The notes beneath the pieces were generated by a model that was not told the DNA's origin, made no database searches, and saw only the letters and a list, made by a program, of their open reading frames with translations. From Alphaproteobacteria bacterium (GTDB taxonomy: Bacteria; Pseudomonadota; Alphaproteobacteria; Sphingomonadales; Sphingomonadaceae), in the NCBI GenBank assembly GCA_028293055.1, contig JAQGLD010000277.1, forward strand, positions 1 to 7,172: a stretch of 7,172 nt of DNA, read 5' to 3'. The translations under genes were made by a program, and so were the position numbers. Below are positions 1 through 5,599 of this stretch, piece by piece (the first letter of the stretch is position 1; the number at the start of each line of letters is the position of its first letter).

Positions 1-305
1 TGTTGGCCTGTGCACGGGCCATAACGGTGCCGGGAGGTCATGCTTCTCTACCCCCATCATACTGACCTTGGTACTGAGGTGCTGGATGCGGGTTACGGGA
101 TGATGGAGGGCGATGAACGACTGCGTATAACCAGCTTGGATCTCTTGCCGGGCGAGACAGCGGCCGTGTAGCGACTGACACGGTTGATTTCGCCAACCGA
201 GCCCAGATCAATGGCGGCGGCTTGATTCCGAACCGGCCCTCCGAAGCTACTCGTGTCCTCCGATCATCGGCGCGCCCTCCGGTTGGCCCCGCGGCACATA
301 GCCCC
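1..305. other. Gene-poor left edge
   Basis: I see no confident gene in this stretch. Base composition is less GC-biased than in the genes to the right. The only reading frame with protein-like codon use is a short + strand one at 40-171, listed separately. Bases 172-305 show nothing I can name. The strip lies just downstream, in minus-strand terms, of the UBP zinc-finger fragment at 306-415, but it does not resemble the sequence downstream of the intact copy at 4918. Confidence 0.4.
40..171 (+). CDS. Doubtful small ORF or gene fragment, 43 aa
   Basis: This ATG-to-TAG frame encodes MLLYPHHTDL...LDLLPGETAAV. Its middle (roughly residues 9-40, with TDLGTEVLDAGYG and LRITSLDLLPGE) reads like ordinary soluble protein rather than random GC-rich sequence. 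A purine-rich GGGAGG lies only two bases before the ATG, too close for a normal ribosome binding site. An in-frame TAA sits at 22-24, so the frame does not simply run in from the left edge. It may be the tail of a decayed gene. I do not recognise a family and assign no function. Confidence 0.2.
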   Translation: MLLYPHHTDLGTEVLDAGYGMMEGDERLRITSLDLLPGETAAV

Positions 306-415
306 TCAAACAAACCGCGGTATCCGGTGCCCTTTTGCGGCGTCTGCTCGGGGAGGTCGACCTCAACTTCGTCGACATAGTACCAGTTCCAGCTTCGGAC
401 GAGTCACCCTTCGAT
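306..415 (-). pseudogene. Decayed 3' fragment of a UBP-type zinc-finger gene
   Basis: These 110 bases align by hand with bases 4918-5028, the 3' end of the intact UBP zinc-finger gene in this window. Roughly four of five bases are identical, including the runs GCGGCGTCTG and ACTTCGTCGACATAG. The stop codon is kept (TCA at 306-308, reverse strand), followed by V and F as in the intact gene. The fragment corresponds to about the last 35 residues, the YVDEVEVELPDQ...PRFV tail. A 2-base insertion near 325-337 and at least two single-base-scale gaps near 394-407 break the frame. The zinc ligands and the start are missing. Homology stops at CCTTCGAT (408-415), where the repeat starting at 407 takes over. 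It is a non-functional paralogue remnant in the same orientation as the intact gene. Confidence 0.78.
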
Positions 416-430
416 ACGGCGTCTCGATAA
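407..430 (+). repeat. Partial copy (left end) of the ~50-bp hairpin repeat
   Basis: CCCTTCGATAC, then GGCGTCTCGATAA. Of these 24 bases, 22 match the left half of the copy at 6633-6656. The right end of the element (ACTC.GG..GAGCGG) is missing. A second, complete copy begins at 455. The left edge overlaps the end of the zinc-finger gene fragment. Confidence 0.6.
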
Positions 431-454
431 ACCCCCTCGATATTCGCCCTCGAT

Positions 455-504
455 CCCTTCGATACGGGCTCTCAACAAGCTAGATCCCTACTCAGGGTGA
501 GCGG
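455..504 (+). repeat. ~50-bp intergenic hairpin repeat, copy A
   Basis: Begins CCCTTCGATAC and ends TACTCAGGGTGAGCGG, the same ends as the copies at 5247-5295 and 6633-6683. Inside, GGGCTCT (466-472) can pair with AGATCCC (482-488) at six of seven positions. The end sequences resemble short intergenic repeats I associate with sphingomonad genomes (CCTTCGATA... and ...ACTCAGGACGAACGG). The family assignment is from memory. The shared ends are seen directly. Confidence 0.65.
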
Positions 505-584
505 GAGAGGGTCAAGATGCGTGGGCCTACTCAGGAAGAGCGGCTTACCGAGGGCGAGCGGAAAATAGGGGATGAGCGGGAGAG
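498..584 (+). repeat. Degenerate tandem purine-rich repeats
   Basis: TGAGCGGGAGAG occurs at 498-509 and again, exactly, at 573-584. Between them are CTACTCAGGAAGAGCGG (526-542) and TTACCGAGGGCGAGCGG (544-560), which look like decayed right ends of the ~50-bp repeat (ACTCAGG.GAGCGG). The stretch looks like a pile-up of broken repeat ends upstream of the regulator rather than coding sequence. Confidence 0.45.
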
Positions 585-588
585 AGCG

Positions 589-604
589 CACACACACACA
601 CACA
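589..604 (+). repeat. (CA)8 dinucleotide tract
   Basis: An uninterrupted run of eight CA units preceded by GAGAGAGCG. It lies 85 bases before the chosen start of the winged-helix regulator, so it is in the leader or promoter. If translation began at an ATG at 572 it would be inside the coding region (THTHT). Such runs are uncommon in GC-rich genomes and can change length by replication slippage. Confidence 0.85.
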
Positions 605-639
605 CCGCATCCTGCACCCCTGCTCGCACCATTGCGCCC

Positions 640-670
640 ACCGACCGCAACATGCAAAAACTCGGTCGGT
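640..670. promoter_or_regulatory. Perfect 8-bp inverted repeat ahead of the regulator gene
   Basis: ACCGACCG (640-647) and CGGTCGGT (663-670) are exact inverted repeats with a 15-base spacer. The right arm ends one base before the Shine-Dalgarno sequence GAGGAGG (672-678) of the regulator. It can be read two ways. It may be an operator containing CCGACC/GGTCGG half-sites like those at 4631-4658, suggesting autoregulation. Or it may be an mRNA stem-loop next to the ribosome binding site. The sequence alone does not decide between them. Confidence 0.55.
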
Positions 671-688
671 CGAGGAGGCCGGCGGGCG

Positions 689-2698
689 ATGGACTGGGCG
701 GGACCGATCGGCAAGGAAAGGCTCCAAAGCGAGATACAGCTCGCGGAGGCGGCGGATTTTTGTCTCGGGCGGCTTTGGTTCAGCCCGTCGACGCGGCAGC
801 TGCGCCACGGCGACCGGCAGGAGACGATCGAGCCGAGGGTGATGCAGCTGCTGGTCGCGCTGGCGCGGCAGCGCGGCGAGGTGGTGTCGCGGGATGCGCT
901 GGTCGAATCCTGCTGGGGCGGGCGGGCGATCGGCGAGGATGCGATCAATCGCTGCATCGGCAAGGCGCGTGGCCTGGCCCAGCGCCATGGCGGGTTCAGC
1001 CTGGAGACCATCCCGCGCGTCGGATACCGGCTGATCGAGGAGGGCGGCACGCAGGTGCTGCCAAGCGGGCCGGTGCCGCCGGGCGGCCCGGAGGCGGCGG
1101 CGGGGCGTCGTGCCTCGCGCGACGCGGGCCTGCGGATCGCGGCCATGCTGATCGGCAGCCTGATCATCGTCGCCGCTTCCGTCTATTTCCTGCGGGGATC
1201 GTTCCAGCCGACGGTGCGGGCGCCGACTGTGCTGGTGATGGCCCTCGGCAATTTGAGCGAGGGCGCGGAGGTACGAGACCTGGCCGGGGGCGTGACCATG
1301 ACCGTTTCGGACGCGCTGACCGGGGCCGGCCTTCCGGTCGTGTCGCGGACGGCCGATCCGGGCGCCGGCAAGACGGCGCTGGCCGAGGCGCGGGCGCTTG
1401 GCGCGTCCTATCTGGTCTCTGGCGCGGTGCGGCGCGAAGGCGATGCACTGCAGGTCTTTTCGCGGGTCGACGATGTGGCTTCGGGGATCGCGATCCTTTC
1501 GCAGACGCTGGAGGCGCAGGGCAAGGAAAAGGAGCGGCTTGCCGATCGCAGCGCGGCCGGGATCGCGGGTGCGATCGCCGAGACCCAGGCCTTTAGCGCC
1601 GGCAATACGGGCAAGGGCGGCGATGCGCCGGCGACCACCAAGCTGCTGCTGACCCTTGCCCAGTGGCATAAGGGCGAAACGCTGGCCGCGCTGGAAATGG
1701 CGCGCCAGCTGGCCCGCGAGGCGCCCGATTGGGGGGTCGCCCAGTTCACCTATGCCTGGGTCGCGGCCAGTGCGATCCCCCAGCTTGCCCCGGCCACGCG
1801 CCCGGCGATCGTCGCGGAAGCCCGCGCGGCGGGGCTGCGCGCGCAGGCGCTGATGCCCAGGTTCGGCGATGCCCATGTCGTCGATTGCGAGCTTCGTCCG
1901 ATCGACGCTACGGCCTGCGAAGACGGCTTTCGGCGCGGCCTTTCCCTGGATCGCGACGCGCCGTTCACATCGACCTATCTGGACGGGCTGCTGATGGACA
2001 ATGGCCGGCTTCACGAGGCGGACGCCCTTGCCGAGGGCGCGCTGGCCGCGGATCCGTTCAATCCGCTGAAGGTGTCGCGGCGGTTCCATCTTGCCAATTT
2101 GCTCGGCCATTCCGAGGATGCCCGGTATTTCGGGCAATATGCGGATCGATACTGGCCGCCGCTCCGCTTCGCCGGGCCGCATTTCATCGCCGCGGTGGCG
2201 ATGAACCGGATGGCCGAGGCCGAGGCCGTGCTGAACGGAGAGCAGGGATCGATAGTGGAGCCGAAAGGCGCGGACGGGCCGGCGCGCCGGATCTTCGAGG
2301 CGCTTCGATCGCGCGACCCGGCGGACATAGCGGCGGCGCGCGAGGCCTGCGTGCGGGACTGGGATACGGGCCTCGTCGTACCTGTCTGCGTGAACGGGCT
2401 TTCGGTGCTCGGCGACCTGGATGGCGCCTTTGCGGTCGCGAATCGGGCCTATCCGGACATCGTCGGCGCCACCCCGGCACAGGCCGAAGCACGATTCCTG
2501 GCGGGGTTCGATCACATGCTGTCCCGGTTCTTCCTGTTCGGATCGGCAGCCAAGGCGATGCGCGCCGATCCGCGCTTTGCCCGCCTGGCGGCGCGCACCG
2601 GAATGCTCGGATACTGGCGCGCCAGGGGGCCTCCGGATTTTTGCGCGGTGGAAAAGGCCCCGGTCTGTTCGCTGCTGCCGCCACCCGGCAAGCGTTAG
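689..2698 (+). CDS. Membrane-anchored CadC-like winged-helix transcriptional regulator, 669 aa
   Basis: Residues 23-117 form an OmpR/PhoB-type winged helix (Trans_reg_C family): EPRVMQLLVALARQRGEVVS, then DAINRCIGKARGLA and the closing ETIPRVGYRLIEEGG wing. A basic linker leads to one transmembrane helix at about 148-168 (LRIAAMLIGSLIIVAASVYF). Residues 180-300 resemble the TolB-N/FlgO-like periplasmic module of such regulators (LGASYLVSGAVRR). Residues 316-640 are Ala-rich helical, TPR-like repeats. There is no phosphorylation domain, so the signal is presumably sensed in the periplasm, as in E. coli CadC. Six cysteines (400, 410, 554, 567, 652, 660) fall in that part and could form disulfides. 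The start at 689 has GAGGAGG ten bases upstream and precedes the domain closely. The in-frame ATG at 572 would add a low-complexity THTHT tail. The gene converges on the repeat-protein gene. The signal is unknown. Confidence 0.9.
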   Translation: MDWAGPIGKERLQSEIQLAEAADFCLGRLWFSPSTRQLRHGDRQETIEPRVMQLLVALARQRGEVVSRDALVESCWGGRAIGEDAINRCIGKARGLAQRHGGFSLETIPRVGYRLIEEGGTQVLPSGPVPPGGPEAAAGRRASRDAGLRIAAMLIGSLIIVAASVYFLRGSFQPTVRAPTVLVMALGNLSEGAEVRDLAGGVTMTVSDALTGAGLPVVSRTADPGAGKTALAEARALGASYLVSGAVRREGDALQVFSRVDDVASGIAILSQTLEAQGKEKERLADRSAAGIAGAIAETQAFSAGNTGKGGDAPATTKLLLTLAQWHKGETLAALEMARQLAREAPDWGVAQFTYAWVAASAIPQLAPATRPAIVAEARAAGLRAQALMPRFGDAHVVDCELRPIDATACEDGFRRGLSLDRDAPFTSTYLDGLLMDNGRLHEADALAEGALAADPFNPLKVSRRFHLANLLGHSEDARYFGQYADRYWPPLRFAGPHFIAAVAMNRMAEAEAVLNGEQGSIVEPKGADGPARRIFEALRSRDPADIAAAREACVRDWDTGLVVPVCVNGLSVLGDLDGAFAVANRAYPDIVGATPAQAEARFLAGFDHMLSRFFLFGSAAKAMRADPRFARLAARTGMLGYWRARGPPDFCAVEKAPVCSLLPPPGKR

Positions 2699-2730
2699 GG
2701 CAATAGCTTCAACCGGGGCAGAGACCATGC

Positions 2731-2757
2731 GGGGCAGGCCATGGGCCGGGCACCCCC
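2731..2757. terminator. Possible GC-rich hairpin between convergent genes
   Basis: GGGG (2731-2734) can pair with CCCC (2753-2756), enclosing GGCC-ATG-GGCC (2737-2747). It lies in the 66-base gap between the stops of the regulator and the repeat-protein gene, where a bidirectional terminator would be expected. The stem is imperfect and no T-run follows on either strand, so this is a weak call. Confidence 0.25.
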
Positions 2758-2764
2758 TCCCGCA

Positions 2765-4549
2765 TTACATCATGTAGTCGCTGTGAAACTGCTGGAAGGC
2801 CGGGGTTTCCCAGGCGTGGGTGGCGGGGGAAACGAGCAGAAAGTCGTCCGCGTTGAGCTGGTTCATGAAGACGTTGTTCAGGACGAGCTGATCGTTGCTG
2901 TCGAGCGAGACGATGACGTCCGATCCCGACTGGCGCGAGGCGGCGAGAACCTGCGCGAAGCTGGTGAAATGGAATTCGCCGACATCCAGCACATCGCCGA
3001 TCCCGGGCCCTGCCTGAAAATCGCCGATCACCGTCTTGCCCGATCCGTTCTGGAGGATGACGAGGTCGTGGCCGCTGCCGGTGAAGAGCACGCCGTTCAG
3101 GCGGCCGTTATTGGCGGCGACATAGGTGTCGTCGCCGGCGCCGAGATCGACCCGGCCCTGGATCGAGCCGCGATTGATCACCGTTTCTTCGCTGGCGCCG
3201 CCGGCGATGGCGACGAGGACGGCCTTGATGCTGCCGAGATTTTCGAAGGTGGACTTGCCGGCGATTTCCGGGGCGATGCCGTCGACGACGTTGAGCTGGA
3301 CGGCGGGCGAGCTCGCATTGTGGGTTTCGATCCATCCGGACCTCGCATTGCCGACGATGAGATCGTGGCCGGTCGCGATGATCCCGGAAGCCGACATCGG
3401 GCCCATAGGGCTGTAATTGGCGGTGCCGCCCCAGGTCTCGATCCGGCCAGTGTTGACGACATGGCCATTTTCGCCGGCCGTCAATATTCCGGCCGCGGCG
3501 TTGCCCGCCGTCCGGATAGATCCATTGTTGACCACGAGGCCGTCGGTGGTCGGCGCCCAGGCGCGGGCGTCGCCGTCGGGCGCCCCGGGGAGCACATCGA
3601 AGCGCGGCGCGCCGTTGACCATGCCTACGCTATATTCCCCGCTCGAGCTGATCTGGCCCAGGTTGATCAGGCGCAAATCGGTTCCGCCCCGGCCCTCCGG
3701 GGCGGCCGCGCCCATCGCAAAGGAGACTGCGTTGGCGACATTGATCGAGCCGTAATTGGTGGCGACGTTATGGGCGCCGACGCCGGCGAACATGCCAATG
3801 CCATAGGCCGCGCCGGAGAGCTGGATCGACCCACGATTGGCGAGGGTGTTGGAAACCCCCAAGGCCGACATGGCCACCGAATATTGGCCTGCGGTCATGC
3901 TCAGCGCGCCGCTGTTCGACAGCGAATTGCCGTCGCCAAAGGCGGCGATGCCGGAGCCGCCAGCCCCCTGCACCGTCACCGAGCCCGAATTGGTGATGCT
4001 GTTCGAATCGCCAAAGGCGGCGATGCCAAAGCTGCCCGCATCGGTCGCCTTGAGCGCCCCCGAATTGGTGATGGCGGTGGCGGATCCCGAGACTCCCAGG
4101 ACGAGGCTGCCATAGCCGGTAGAGGTTGCCGAACCGGAATTGCGGATGGTGCCGCGGTCCCCAGATATGAAGATCGCCGCGGCGAACTCGCCCTGGGTGT
4201 TCAGGGCGCCGCTATTGTCGATGCGGCCGTCATTGCCGAATATGTCGATGGCGTCCGCGGTGAGATTGGCCGATTCCGAATAGCCGCCAGTCGTCTGCAC
4301 CGCGCCCGAATTGGTGATCCGGGCGGCGTCGCCGATGGCGAAGATGCCCACCGCGCCCGCGCCCGAGGTCGTGACGGCCCCGGAATTGGCGATGGTGACC
4401 GATCCGGCATAAGCGAAGATCCCGTTGGCGAGATCGCCGCTGGTCGACAGGCGCCCGGAATTGGTGATCGTATCGTGCAGGGTGGTGGTCGACAGTGCAT
4501 CCTGATCGAAGCCCGTGGTCGTGATGTCCCTGCTATTGGCGATGCCCAT
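2765..4549 (-). CDS. Repetitive beta-helix-type protein with RTX-like C-terminus, 594 aa
   Basis: The body consists of repeats keyed on N-S-G (ITNSGSVTVQG...GIAAFGD). The Asn falls at residues 30, 55, 80, 112, 137, 162, 187, 212, 238 and 265, a spacing of almost exactly 25 residues. Less regular repeats follow to about 461. This Gly/Ser/Thr/Asn-rich pattern is typical of right-handed beta-helix surface or secreted proteins. The end (466-573) has the RTX-like LGAGDDTYVA, then VIGDFQAGPGIGDVLDV, then a DxIVSL...QLVLNNV...L..DDF pattern as in hemolysin-type type I secretion substrates. No N-terminal signal peptide is seen, which fits C-terminal-signal export. No transporter gene lies in the window. 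The start at 4549 is chosen for AGAGGGGAG eight bases upstream. Exact function (adhesin, coat, other) is not readable. A long frame on the opposite strand is its shadow. Confidence 0.85.
   Translation of the reverse strand: MGIANSRDITTTGFDQDALSTTTLHDTITNSGRLSTSGDLANGIFAYAGSVTIANSGAVTTSGAGAVGIFAIGDAARITNSGAVQTTGGYSESANLTADAIDIFGNDGRIDNSGALNTQGEFAAAIFISGDRGTIRNSGSATSTGYGSLVLGVSGSATAITNSGALKATDAGSFGIAAFGDSNSITNSGSVTVQGAGGSGIAAFGDGNSLSNSGALSMTAGQYSVAMSALGVSNTLANRGSIQLSGAAYGIGMFAGVGAHNVATNYGSINVANAVSFAMGAAAPEGRGGTDLRLINLGQISSSGEYSVGMVNGAPRFDVLPGAPDGDARAWAPTTDGLVVNNGSIRTAGNAAAGILTAGENGHVVNTGRIETWGGTANYSPMGPMSASGIIATGHDLIVGNARSGWIETHNASSPAVQLNVVDGIAPEIAGKSTFENLGSIKAVLVAIAGGASEETVINRGSIQGRVDLGAGDDTYVAANNGRLNGVLFTGSGHDLVILQNGSGKTVIGDFQAGPGIGDVLDVGEFHFTSFAQVLAASRQSGSDVIVSLDSNDQLVLNNVFMNQLNADDFLLVSPATHAWETPAFQQFHSDYMM
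3749..4471 (-). repeat. Tandem ~75-bp coding repeats in the beta-helix gene
   Basis: The 25-residue protein repeat is visible in the DNA as a 75-base period. One example is the identical 20-mer TCGCCAAAGGCGGCGATGCC at 3933-3952 and 4008-4027, exactly 75 bases apart. GAATTGG followed by (T/C)GAT recurs once per unit across 3990-4470. About ten units are recognisable. Identity is highest in the pair at 3930-4030, suggesting recent duplication or gene conversion there. Confidence 0.7.
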
Positions 4550-4917
4550 GATGCATTCTCCCCTCTGGCCGGGACCATCCCGCGCCGGGCGAGAAGGGGG
4601 CAGTTGCGCAGCGGCCGAAAGGACCTGGAACCGACCGGGCGCCGACCATTTGCCGACCATGTCGGTTTTTCAGTGAGTTCGGGGGTGGGGTGAGGGTCGA
4701 GCTACGGCAAAGGGGCCCCTGCCCGCCTGGTTCAGCGTCGCCTGCCGGGCGCGCGTGGGTGGCTCTCAGACCAGGTTGTGCATATCAGTCGACACGCGAT
4801 TGCCCTGCTTCATGTATCGTGAACCTCGATTTCCCCGAGGAAGCCGATTTCGGCGCGCTGACGGGCGGGAAGCCTGGTAAGGGCAGCCTGGTTTGCGGTG
4901 ATGGGCCGCCGGGTAAA
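4550..4917. other. Intergenic region between the beta-helix gene and the zinc-finger gene
   Basis: The part next to the beta-helix gene (4550-4670) carries its ribosome binding site (4558-4566) and the 11-bp-spaced direct repeats listed separately. I could not pick convincing -35/-10 hexamers. The rest (about 4671-4917), downstream of the zinc-finger gene, has only short weak hairpins: CCTCG/CGAGG at 4824-4840 and GCCGATTTCGGC at 4843-4854. No T-run follows them. No coding frame there is convincing. Confidence 0.5.
4630..4667 (-). promoter_or_regulatory. Candidate operator: three 11-bp direct repeats with CCGACC cores
   Basis: CCGACC occurs at 4631-4636, 4642-4647 and 4653-4658, a period of exactly 11 bases. 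The second and third units are nearly identical (GCCGACCATTT and GCCGACCATGT). The block is bounded by inverted ends AACCGAC (4629-4635) and GTCGGTT (4661-4667). It lies 82-118 bases upstream of the beta-helix gene start, a normal activator position. OmpR/PhoB-type winged-helix proteins bind head-to-tail to direct repeats with an 11-bp period. The neighbouring regulator has that fold, and its own leader carries the same core. The binding partner is inferred. Confidence 0.55.
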
Positions 4918-5220
4918 TCAAACGAATCGCGGTATCGGCCCCCGCTGCGGCGTCTGGTCGGGCAGCTCCACTTCGACTTCGTCGACATAGCACCAGCCCC
5001 AGCCTTCGGGCGGGTCATAGCCTTCGATGATCGGGTGGCCGGTGGCGTGGAAATGCTTGGTGGCGTGCTTGTTGGGGCTGTCGTCGCAGCAGCCAACATG
5101 GCCGCAGGTCCGGCACAGGCGGAGGTGGACCCACCAGTCTCCGGTCTTCAGGCACTCCTCGCAGCCGAGGGCGCTGGGGGTGACTTCGCGGATCTGGGCG
5201 GTGTGGGTGCATTCGGGCAT
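4918..5220 (-). CDS. UBP-type zinc-finger protein, 100 aa
   Basis: This small protein consists almost wholly of a ubiquitin-protease-type zinc finger (ZnF-UBP). Likely ligands are C4, H6, C20, C23, C36, C39, C44, H52, H56/H58 and H62. The signature stretches GCEECLKTGDWWVHLRLC, CGHVGCCDDSPNKHATKHF and HPIIEGYDPPEGWGWCYVDE match stand-alone bacterial members of the family. In eukaryotes the fold binds the ubiquitin C-terminus. The bacterial role is not established, so I give none. The start at 5220 has GGAG nine bases upstream. It is separated by about 214 bases of repeat-rich DNA from the upstream small-gene chain on the same strand, so it may have its own promoter. A decayed copy of its 3' end lies at 306-415. 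Confidence 0.9.
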   Translation of the reverse strand: MPECTHTAQIREVTPSALGCEECLKTGDWWVHLRLCRTCGHVGCCDDSPNKHATKHFHATGHPIIEGYDPPEGWGWCYVDEVEVELPDQTPQRGPIPRFV

Positions 5221-5246
5221 CTGCCGGGTCTCCGGGCTGGGTCGGT

Positions 5247-5295
5247 CCTTCGATATGCCATCGGGCGGAAGTGGATGGCTACTCGGGATGCACGG
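5247..5295 (+). repeat. ~50-bp intergenic hairpin repeat, copy B
   Basis: Begins CCTTCGATAT and ends ACTCGGGATGCACGG, matching the ends of copies A and C with a few changes. Inner arms GCCATC (5257-5262) and GATGGC (5274-5279) pair perfectly but differ in sequence from the inner arms of the other copies. It lies 27-75 bases upstream of the UBP zinc-finger start, so it may overlap that gene's promoter or leader. Confidence 0.55.
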
Positions 5296-5360
5296 AAAAG
5301 TGGGTGGTCCTTGTCGGTCCGGCGGATCCAGAGTGAATTACCGGGACCGGTGCCTTCTAC

Positions 5361-5424
5361 CCCTCCCCCATGCTTCGCATGGTCCCCCTCCCCCATCCGC
5401 TCCGCGGACAGGGAGGATGAGGGG
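5361..5424. repeat. C-rich intergenic block with two short hairpins
   Basis: CCATGCTTCGCATGG (5368-5382) is a 6-bp stem with a 3-base loop. TCCGCTCCGCGGA (5396-5408) is a 5-bp stem with a 3-base loop. The second sits inside a longer imperfect pairing of CCTCCC with GGGAGG (to about 5417). The block starts 10 bases beyond the stop of the CxxC gene, at the end of the small-gene chain, so it could act as its terminator. Similar C-rich blocks with CATGCTTCGCATG and CCGCTCCGCGG occur between genes in sphingomonads, from memory. No T-run is present. Confidence 0.45.
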
Positions 5425-5434
5425 CGGAGAGCCC

Positions 5435-5599
5435 CTACCCTTCCCGTGCCGTGGTGCCGTCGCCGAGCTGCCAGGGGAGACCCGGGAGCTTGATCATCGC
5501 CTTGCCGCACAGGGTGCAGCGGCTGACGAAATTGCCGTGGTCCCAGTGGCTCGTCTTGAGATCGGCGCTGTGGCGGCCGAACCAGTCGTGGAAGCTCAT
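5435..5599 (-). CDS. Small CxxC protein, 54 aa, unknown function
   Basis: Encodes MSFHDWFGRHSADL..., with one CxxC pair (C28, C31 in RCTLCGKAM) followed by IKLPGLPWQL. The layout, a CxxCG knuckle followed by a 'P-G-x-x-W' turn, resembles small bacterial proteins with half a zinc ribbon. I do not recognise a named family. The ATG (5599-5597) overlaps the TGA of the upstream CHCC gene as ATGA, indicating translational coupling. The frame stays open much further upstream, but the ATG at 5599 is the likely start because the upstream part is an out-of-frame reading of the CHCC gene and is Arg-rich. It is the last gene of the chain. Confidence 0.7.
   Translation of the reverse strand: MSFHDWFGRHSADLKTSHWDHGNFVSRCTLCGKAMIKLPGLPWQLGDGTTAREG

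Noticed and set aside
572..688. Upstream ATG extension of the regulator
   Set aside because: It adds a low-complexity THTHT segment and lacks a good ribosome site. The ATG at 689 has GAGGAGG at ten bases.
545..2728. Very long open frame on the minus strand opposite the regulator
   Set aside because: It is Arg/Gly/Ala-rich with no domain. The + strand frame has a full winged helix, a transmembrane helix and a ribosome site, so this is an antisense shadow in GC-rich DNA.
3749..4471. CRISPR array
   Set aside because: The regular 75-bp periodicity is in-frame coding repeat DNA with diverged units, not short identical repeats with unique spacers.
4550..4660. N-terminal extension of the beta-helix protein from an ATG at 4660
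   Set aside because: The extra 37 residues are Pro/Arg-rich, not a signal peptide, and would lie across the candidate operator. The ATG at 4549 has a strong ribosome site.
2741..4693. 650-codon + strand frame opposite the beta-helix gene
   Set aside because: Its repetitive RIGD/AIAKGGDA pattern merely mirrors the 75-bp repeats of the real gene. It has no ribosome site and no recognisable family.
4824..4854. Intrinsic terminator after the UBP zinc-finger gene
   Set aside because: Stems are only about 5 bp and are not followed by a T-run on the gene's strand.
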